Positions 13,551 through 19,530 of a DNA stretch of 22,391 nucleotides are shown one piece after another; the stretch's first letter is position 1; each line of letters begins with the position of its first letter. The notes below the pieces were generated by a model, which was given only the letters and a program-made list of their open reading frames with translations, was not told the DNA's origin and searched no databases. This DNA comes from CAYWEP01 sp964613075 (GTDB lineage: Bacteria; Patescibacteriota; Microgenomatia; Levybacterales; UBA12049). The position numbers and the translations under genes were made by a program. Location: NCBI GenBank assembly GCA_964613075.1, contig CAZTFV010000007.1, positions 1 through 22,391 of the forward strand, written 5' to 3'.

Positions 13551-14499
13551 GAAATCGTTTAGAAAAATCTTCATCTTTATACTTGCTACTTTATACTTGC
13601 TACTTTATACCCCCATCGCTCGTGCTCAAGGGATCTCCCTTGGCATCAACCCTCCTCTTCTTACCATAGATGCCAATCCGCCGGCTAGAATAGAATCTCC
13701 TATAACAATCTACAACAAATCAGATAATACAATATCACTCACTCTTCAGATCAAGGCCTTTACCGCAGCACAAAGTGCTGATGGGCAGATTAGGTTGCTA
13801 AATCAGAATCAGGAGAGCTCACTTCCTAATCCCAAACTATTGAGTCAGGTAGTTATTGTTGATAACGGTCGTGCCATTTCTTCACTGACACTTAGCCCCA
13901 GACAGGAAAAGACAGTCAACCTTGCTATTGATATTGCAAAAGAAGAGAAAGCTTGGGATTACTACTTCTCTGTGATATTCTCCGGAGCACCAGAATTTGC
14001 TATGCCCGCTGACACGAGTGGCTCTGCAGTCTCAGGCGGTATCGCAAGCAATGTGCTTCTGTCAATTGGGCCAAAAGGGGAAACCAGCGGAGTAGTTGAG
14101 GAATTTTCAACCGATTTTTATAGACAGAGTGGACCAGTGCCATTTACTGTCAGGCTTAGAAATAGCAGCGGGCATATTATTTCCCCAAAAGGGCAAGTAC
14201 GTATTACAAATATGTTTGGCCAGGAAATAGGCAAAGTAGAACTGCTTCCTGTCAATATTCTCTCAGGCACGAGTAGATACCTTCCGGACGTTGATCAAAA
14301 ATCCAAGGCAGTCTGGAAAGAGGGATTCTTGCTCGGGTTATATAGGGCAAAGCTTAGCCTTAGCCTCTCTGATACAGGGCCTGTCCTTGAGAGTGAAACT
14401 GGATTCTTTGCCTTTCCTCTCATATTTTTTATGGGTCTTGTTTTGGGGATAACTATATTATTTGTCATACGGTCTAAAATAAAATCAAGACTTAAATAA
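13549..14499 (+). CDS. Membrane-anchored DUF916-like surface protein
   Basis: About 316 residues. The signal peptide (KSFRKIFIFILATLYLLLYTPIARA, cleaved before QGISLG) is followed by an Ig-like N-terminal domain (SLGINPPLLTIDANPPARIESPITIYNKSDNTISLTLQIKAF). A second beta domain (PVPFTVRLRNSSGHIISPKGQVRITNMFG) comes next. A C-terminal membrane helix (FFAFPLIFFMGLVLGITILFVI) and a basic tail (RSKIKSRLK) close it, so the bulk lies outside the cell. The architecture is like the DUF916/DUF3324 proteins that accompany WxL proteins in Firmicutes; this is a resemblance, not a firm assignment. I start at 13549, since the upstream ATG at 13531 lies in repeat DNA. It probably forms one transcription unit with the secreted protein before it. 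Confidence 0.8.
   Translation: MKSFRKIFIFILATLYLLLYTPIARAQGISLGINPPLLTIDANPPARIESPITIYNKSDNTISLTLQIKAFTAAQSADGQIRLLNQNQESSLPNPKLLSQVVIVDNGRAISSLTLSPRQEKTVNLAIDIAKEEKAWDYYFSVIFSGAPEFAMPADTSGSAVSGGIASNVLLSIGPKGETSGVVEEFSTDFYRQSGPVPFTVRLRNSSGHIISPKGQVRITNMFGQEIGKVELLPVNILSGTSRYLPDVDQKSKAVWKEGFLLGLYRAKLSLSLSDTGPVLESETGFFAFPLIFFMGLVLGITILFVIRSKIKSRLK
13576..13610. repeat. 14-bp tandem repeat encoding a signal-peptide core
   Basis: TTTATACTTGCTAC occurs at 13576-13589 and 13590-13603, followed by TTTATAC (2.5 copies). Because 14 is not a multiple of 3, each copy is read in a new frame (FILAT, LYLLL, YT), yet all are hydrophobic. Confidence 0.85.
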
Positions 14500-14840
14500 T
14501 AATCAATATATTTATTATTGGGACTACAATTTTGCTAGTGAAACTAAGCTTATAACATCACTTTAAAAACAACGCTTCACAGATTTATATAGTACCTTTT
14601 TACCTTATAGATTCTTGCACATGTATAGCAAAATACATTTTATATTGTCATAACAGCAATAATTTTAGAATAACAAAAGTTAGCAGAGCGAATTAAAATT
14701 TGATAACAGAAGCCTAATTTAATATTACGGCTGTTTTCATTGTTGAGTTGTTTCATAATATAAGCAAAAAACTACAAGACTAGATTATTCTAAATTAGAA
14801 AACAAAAATTTAAAAATTCCATAAGAGCGCAAGGCTAGGA

Positions 14841-14868
14841 TTGTCATTTCGTAGTCCTATGATATAAT
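14841..14868 (+). promoter_or_regulatory. Strong extended -10 promoter-like sequence
   Basis: TTGTCA (14841-14846), 16-nt spacer, TGA-TATAAT (TATAAT at 14863-14868). Transcription would start near 14875, about 275 nt before the fibre ORF, giving a long AT-rich leader or a separate small RNA. Confidence 0.55.
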
Positions 14869-15117
14869 CTTATATACTTTAATGTAATTAAAATAATTAT
14901 CCTCAGATTCCCCGAATTTTCTGAAAAATATAGAAATATTCGTAATTTAGAAAAAATCAACCACTTTTCACACATTTTCTTATTTCTTATATCCTATCTT
15001 TCTATATAAATCTATATCAATTTTGCTTTATTTTAGCACCTTGACAGTCTCTTCACTTGTAAGCTAGTTTATTAATAGAGGTATTTATTTGTGACTTATT
15101 GCTTTCCTGATAATCAG

Positions 15118-15146
15118 TATAATCCGTATAATCTCGTGCCTAAGGA
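15118..15146 (+). promoter_or_regulatory. Tandem TATAAT boxes and Shine-Dalgarno sequence of the fibre gene
   Basis: TATAAT at 15118-15123 and 15127-15132; -35 matches at correct spacing are poor. AAGGA (15142-15146) lies 5 nt before the ATG at 15152. This is the only clear Shine-Dalgarno sequence in the window and it fixes the start. Confidence 0.6.
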
Positions 15147-15151
15147 CTAGC

Positions 15152-18100
15152 ATGGACTTACTTTCCCTATTTTCAAACTACCTCCTAAGCCAGGATAATC
15201 CTGCTTCTGCTCTTACTGTGAAAAACTATCTGGCAGATATTAGGAAATTCTTTCACTGGTTTGAAGAGGAGTTTGCTAGAAGCTTTACTCCCTCCTCTTT
15301 TACTCCACAAGTTATTCAGCTTTATGAAAGCAAGTCTGAGATGGCTCCATCCTCACTTGAGCGGAGCATGTCAACTCTTAGAAAATTTGCGGGTTTTCTT
15401 ATGGCAGAGGCCATGATTTCGCTTGATCCGTTCAAAGAGCTTGCTTTCTCTGATTCAGAATCGGAAAAGAAATCAGATCCTTGGCGCTTGGATAGCTTCA
15501 GAAACCATCTATATAACACAAAGTCTTCTCATCTAACTATAAAGAACTATATCATTGATGTGCGGCAATTCCTTTCCTGGCTTCCAGCTGTTGTAAAAAA
15601 TGAAGCCGGCTGGGAAATAAAAGAAGCAGAACGAAATATTTTTGAATTTATAACAATTGAGAATATTGAGGAATACAAGAAGCGCCTTTTAGATACTCTT
15701 CAACTCTCGCCTCTTTCGATTAATCGCAAGTTATCGTCTCTTCGGAGATACTTTAACTTTGCCCAGGCTGAAGGCTTGCTCTCTTTTGTTCCTTATGTTG
15801 GGCAATCCGAGGATACTGATCCCTTGCCTACCCTCTCTGAGCTTAAGACTCAGAGCCTCGGCTTAGCAGACGATAATGGGTCATTGCCAGAGATGAAAAA
15901 AGGAAGCTATTCTTCATTTCCTCCGTTGCGATTGATACAGAAAGTTATATTTGCAAGCAGTCTGGGATTTGATTTGCTAATAATTGGGCCTTTGGCCAAG
16001 CTTGCTTCAGAGCTTCATTTGCTTGCATGGATACTATCTGGGAGAAAACTTTTCGCTCATGTTTCACCTTCCGTGAAAAGAAAGATTAAGCAGCCTTTCC
16101 TACCTGTTAAGAATATTCAGAAAGAATTTTACGCGCCGCTTTCTGTCTCTCTTTCCTACCTTCCTTTCTATAAACGCATCTGGCATCATGCCCGTCATAG
16201 CCGACCAAAATGGTACAAAAGATATCATGATTTTCCTATCGTTCATTACTTACATTTTGCGGTTCTGATGATTGTCATGACCGGAATCGGTATGGGGTTG
16301 TACCGGGGCTTTTATCTTTCGCCACAAAAGGATAAACAGGTGCTAGCCGCGCTTGACGCGGCAACGCCTCTTAAAATACTCTCCTTTCAGGGACGGTTAA
16401 CTGATGCAACTGATAATCCGATAACAGACACTAAGCTCCTGCGTTTCATTGTCTACAATAATGAAACTTCAAGCGGCTCGGCCCGTCTTTGGGAAGAGGT
16501 AAGGCGGGTCAGTCCTGATACTGACGGTATTTTTTCAGTCCTCCTTGGCAGCGATGGATCAGGAGAAAACGCTTCTCTTTGTAATAGCCACAAGCCTCCT
16601 TCCTCGCCTGCAATAGAAGCTTGTGGTATTCCTCAGTCTGTCTTTCGCGATAATACCAGCCTGTGGCTTGGGATAACGGTTGAATCGGATGCTGAGTTAT
16701 CTCCACGTCAGCAGCTTGCGACGGTTGACTATGCTGGCAATGCTGAGGTTTTGCAAGGACTTGCCCCTACAACAGACACTGGCCTGACAGGCAACGCAAA
16801 TGCCGTCCTTGCGCTTAACTCAAGAGGAAGCTTGGTTATACCAGGATCAGCTGCTACGACATTCCAGGCATCGGATGGGCAATTTAAGCTTACCGCTCAA
16901 GCTCTGACATTAACTACCAATATCGGCTCAGCAGGAAATGTAATTTTGGACCCTGAGGGAAAGATAGATCTGAGAAAAGGACTTGTTAATGACGGTAATG
17001 TAAATAGCCTCAGTACTGCAGCAGGCGCGGTTGAGGTAGATGATCTTTTTGCCGTTCTGGCAACATCAAGTGGCCAGTCAGCAGTTACTATTGACCAAAC
17101 AGGCACAGGACCGATTATCAGCGCCTCAGCAAGCGGGAGCGAGCGCTTTACTGTGAACAACACGGGCGCAGGCACATTTGCCAGCGACCTGGCGGTGAAT
17201 GGCAGTAGTATTACCAGTACACAAACTACTTTTAGCCTCTTGAATACAACTGTATCAACGCTTAGCTTTGCCCAGGCTGCTACTGCACTCACAATTGGCT
17301 CAAGTTCGGGTACGACTACCATTCGTAATGCACTGACAAACACTGGACTGATTACTGCCAATGGCGGGCTAACAGTCGCTTCGGGACAGAACACAACACT
17401 GGCAGGGTTTAGCAATAACGGTGGCGTATTGTATACAAATGGATCAGGAGTAGTGGCACAAACGTCAGTTGGAAGTAACGGTCAGTGCTTGCAGTCAGTT
17501 GGCCAAGGTACACCGGTCTGGGGCTCCTGTAACGGCTCAGGAGGAAATATCAACTGGACCGTTGGAAACGGCGCCATTTTCCCCAACCAGGCATCTGTTC
17601 TTGACATCCTCATCGGTGCGGATGCCACTTCCTCAGCATTAGTAAAGTTCGGCGCAACCCAAAACAGCGACTCATTCTTCAGTAGCGGCGGCAACCTCGG
17701 CATCGGCACGACTACACCTGGATTTGGCTTGCACGTAGTCCGTTCAAGTCCCGGTGTTGTAGCCAGATTTACCGATACTAACGGCAGTTGCGATATCGAC
17801 CCAACATCTACTGCACTACTGTGTACCTCGGATGCTTCTTTAAAACAAGATGTTGAACCTATCGGTAATGCTTTAGGTAAAGTCTTAGCTTTAAAGGGAA
17901 TACGCTTTAAATGGAATAACCAGACGGATGAGGAATCCCATATAGGATTTATTGCCCAAGAAGTAGAGTCGGTGATCCCGGAGCTGGTGAAGACAGATCC
18001 GAAAACGCGAATCAAATCAGTAAATTATATAGGTTTTGTTCCAATTCTTGTAAATGCGATCAAAGAGCAGCAAGAACAGATAGCAAGCCTGGCAGTGAAG

Positions 18101-19474
18101 GATTATATCACGCAGGCAGTTCAAAATATACTTAATATTCAATACCAAATACTCAATACTACAGTTGTTTCGCCCATCGCCCAAGCGGATCGCATCCATA
18201 CCAACCTCATTACTCCTCTTTCTTCGGATACTGTAGTAGTAGACGGCAAACTTGTCATCCTGAACGATAGTAAAGGATCTGAAGATTCTTCTCATCCAAA
18301 GGATGCTCAGAATGACATTCTTTTGGACGTTCAGGGATCCGCAAGCATCGCAGGTACGCTCCGCGCCAAAAAAATTATCGCCGATGAAATAGAAGGCTTG
18401 CAACAAGCCTCATCTTCTGCAACGTATGTAACAAATATTACAAATATATACCAGAACACTCAGAATACTCAGAGCGCCAGTGACTCAGGAAATCAGAGTT
18501 TCAGTGAATCTGATTCTCTGACTTCTCCGACAGCATCTGATTCTTCCGAGTTTTCTGAGTTTTCCGAAAATATTGCCTCAAACACTCAATTACCATCGGG
18601 AGCCTCCCTCCTCTCTCCCCTTCTACAGACCGAATACACAAATGTCGCAAGTGTTGCCAGCATGCTTTCCTATGTACCAAACCTCCAAGCTGACTTTGCG
18701 ACATTTCACCAAGGCGTCATGGTCTTTGGCCCCACAAGCCTTGCGGATGTATCGGTAGCCAATCAGTTGGCAGTCGGCGGGAATCTTATCTTAGCTGAGA
18801 ATTCAATAAACGTGTTAGGTGCTGACCTTGAAATACAACCGCTCAGGCAAGGCAATGTATCATTTATGAGTGGATTGGTAGGTATTGATACAGAAGGCAA
18901 CTTCACAGTAGCCGGTAATGCGAATTTTGCCAAAGACGTCTCAGTCAAAGGGACATTATCCGCTCGCTTCATCAGTCCGATACCGGATGAGGATTTAGTC
19001 ATCCGTCTTGCTGGTCATCCTCGCGAAAGCGAGGATCTGATTCCCGGTCAAGCCGGGAATGACAAGGGTCAGCTGGTTGTCCAGAATGCTTCCGGTTCAG
19101 GGGTACTGAAGATCAATCAGCTCGGTGATTTGATCGCGTCCGGCAGCGGAACATTTAACAACCTCATTGCCAACGGACTAAAAGTTATTCGGGGCGTACA
19201 GGCAGATACATCTATCACAGAGACCGTGGCCTCCTCCTCTGCTGGTACGGCTATTATAACCCGCGGGCAACTTGAGCGAACGATCTTCAGTCCATTTGTC
19301 AAAACCGATTCGCTTATATATATCACACCAACCTCAGATACGGCTGGTTTGACCCCATATATCGCCAGGCAAACGGCAGAAGATCCTGAGAACGGAACCA
19401 GTGGCTCATTCACAATCCAAATACCAAGTAGTATTAGTAAGGATATTAAAATCAATTGGTGGATCGTAAATTGA
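15152..19474 (+). CDS. Giant chimera: recombinase DNA-binding domains + TM + fibre with internal S74 domain
   Basis: 1440 residues. Residues 1-95 and 112-215 each look like the SAM-like core-binding domain of tyrosine recombinases (LTVKNYLADIRKFFHWFEE; SLERSMSTLRKFAGFLMAE; and again LTIKNYIIDVRQFLSWL; SINRKLSSLRRYFNFAQAEG). The catalytic domain with its R-H-R-Y residues is absent. A hydrophobic stretch (264-297) and very basic segments (308-358) precede a membrane helix (363-383), so by the positive-inside rule the N-terminus is cytoplasmic and the rest is outside. Then come a phage-tail-like segment (LKILSFQGRLTDATDNPI, 407-424), Ser/Thr/Gly/Asn-rich repeats (520-880) and an S74/endosialidase chaperone domain (892-977: TSDASLKQDVEPI, HIGFIAQEVESVIPELV, NYIGFVPILVNAIKEQQEQI). 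About 460 further fibre-like residues follow. Two stretches (1035-1055 and 1288-1304) are translated palindromic repeats. I infer a surface fibre tied to a cytoplasmic DNA- or protein-binding base. Confidence 0.85.
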   Translation: MDLLSLFSNYLLSQDNPASALTVKNYLADIRKFFHWFEEEFARSFTPSSFTPQVIQLYESKSEMAPSSLERSMSTLRKFAGFLMAEAMISLDPFKELAFSDSESEKKSDPWRLDSFRNHLYNTKSSHLTIKNYIIDVRQFLSWLPAVVKNEAGWEIKEAERNIFEFITIENIEEYKKRLLDTLQLSPLSINRKLSSLRRYFNFAQAEGLLSFVPYVGQSEDTDPLPTLSELKTQSLGLADDNGSLPEMKKGSYSSFPPLRLIQKVIFASSLGFDLLIIGPLAKLASELHLLAWILSGRKLFAHVSPSVKRKIKQPFLPVKNIQKEFYAPLSVSLSYLPFYKRIWHHARHSRPKWYKRYHDFPIVHYLHFAVLMIVMTGIGMGLYRGFYLSPQKDKQVLAALDAATPLKILSFQGRLTDATDNPITDTKLLRFIVYNNETSSGSARLWEEVRRVSPDTDGIFSVLLGSDGSGENASLCNSHKPPSSPAIEACGIPQSVFRDNTSLWLGITVESDAELSPRQQLATVDYAGNAEVLQGLAPTTDTGLTGNANAVLALNSRGSLVIPGSAATTFQASDGQFKLTAQALTLTTNIGSAGNVILDPEGKIDLRKGLVNDGNVNSLSTAAGAVEVDDLFAVLATSSGQSAVTIDQTGTGPIISASASGSERFTVNNTGAGTFASDLAVNGSSITSTQTTFSLLNTTVSTLSFAQAATALTIGSSSGTTTIRNALTNTGLITANGGLTVASGQNTTLAGFSNNGGVLYTNGSGVVAQTSVGSNGQCLQSVGQGTPVWGSCNGSGGNINWTVGNGAIFPNQASVLDILIGADATSSALVKFGATQNSDSFFSSGGNLGIGTTTPGFGLHVVRSSPGVVARFTDTNGSCDIDPTSTALLCTSDASLKQDVEPIGNALGKVLALKGIRFKWNNQTDEESHIGFIAQEVESVIPELVKTDPKTRIKSVNYIGFVPILVNAIKEQQEQIASLAVKDYITQAVQNILNIQYQILNTTVVSPIAQADRIHTNLITPLSSDTVVVDGKLVILNDSKGSEDSSHPKDAQNDILLDVQGSASIAGTLRAKKIIADEIEGLQQASSSATYVTNITNIYQNTQNTQSASDSGNQSFSESDSLTSPTASDSSEFSEFSENIASNTQLPSGASLLSPLLQTEYTNVASVASMLSYVPNLQADFATFHQGVMVFGPTSLADVSVANQLAVGGNLILAENSINVLGADLEIQPLRQGNVSFMSGLVGIDTEGNFTVAGNANFAKDVSVKGTLSARFISPIPDEDLVIRLAGHPRESEDLIPGQAGNDKGQLVVQNASGSGVLKINQLGDLIASGSGTFNNLIANGLKVIRGVQADTSITETVASSSAGTAIITRGQLERTIFSPFVKTDSLIYITPTSDTAGLTPYIARQTAEDPENGTSGSFTIQIPSSISKDIKINWWIVN
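18254..18316. repeat. 63-bp GTCAT...ATGAC repeat inside the fibre gene
   Basis: Ends GTCATCCTGA (18254-18263) and TCAGAATGAC (18307-18316) are inverted with one mismatch, and AAGGATCT and AAAGGAT words lie inside. It is exactly 21 codons, encoding VILNDSKGSEDSSHPKDAQND, which is polar and unlike the surrounding fibre sequence. Confidence 0.75.
19014..19063. repeat. 50-bp double-hairpin repeat inside the fibre gene
   Basis: Begins GTCAT, ends ATGAC, with two perfect stems: ATCCTCGC-GAAA-GCGAGGAT (19017-19036) and ATTCCCGG-TCAAG-CCGGGAAT (19040-19060). It encodes GHPRESEDLIPGQAGND. The first hairpin is shared with argS (3463-3482), where a C-G pair is replaced by T-A. Confidence 0.88.
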
Positions 19475-19483
19475 TTCTTATCC

Positions 19484-19513
19484 TTGACATTATATTTAAC
19501 CAGTTGCTAAAGT
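19484..19513 (+). promoter_or_regulatory. Putative promoter of the TPR membrane protein gene
   Basis: Perfect TTGACA (19484-19489), 18-nt spacer, TAAAGT (19508-19513), and the ATG 17 nt later. A better -10 match, TATACT (19517-19522), lies 8 nt before the ATG but has no well-placed -35. No Shine-Dalgarno sequence is present. Confidence 0.45.
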
Positions 19514-19530
19514 AAATATACTATCTATAT

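Larger units (their letters stand above)
14500..15151. other. AT-rich gene-free region
   Basis: About 650 bp that is clearly more AT-rich than its surroundings and has no credible ORF. No tRNA-like arms or CRISPR pattern is visible. It contains one strong promoter-like sequence (14841-14868), two tandem TATAAT boxes (15118-15123 and 15127-15132) and the Shine-Dalgarno sequence of the fibre gene. It may be the regulated leader of that gene, a small-RNA locus, or simply spacer DNA. Confidence 0.7.

Noticed and set aside
14500..15151. tRNA or other structured RNA gene in the AT-rich region
   Set aside because: No T-loop motif, paired acceptor arms or other recognisable RNA family pattern is visible; only a promoter-like sequence can be supported.
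15152..15800. A functional integrase and hence an integrated mobile element
   Set aside because: Only the core-binding domains are present; no catalytic residues, att-like direct repeats or phage genes are seen nearby.
16897..17415. 172-residue open frame on the minus strand
   Set aside because: It is antisense to the repetitive fibre region; it has composition typical of a shadow frame and no start signals.
17482..18015. 177-residue open frame on the minus strand
   Set aside because: It is antisense to the S74 domain, which is clearly recognisable on the plus strand.
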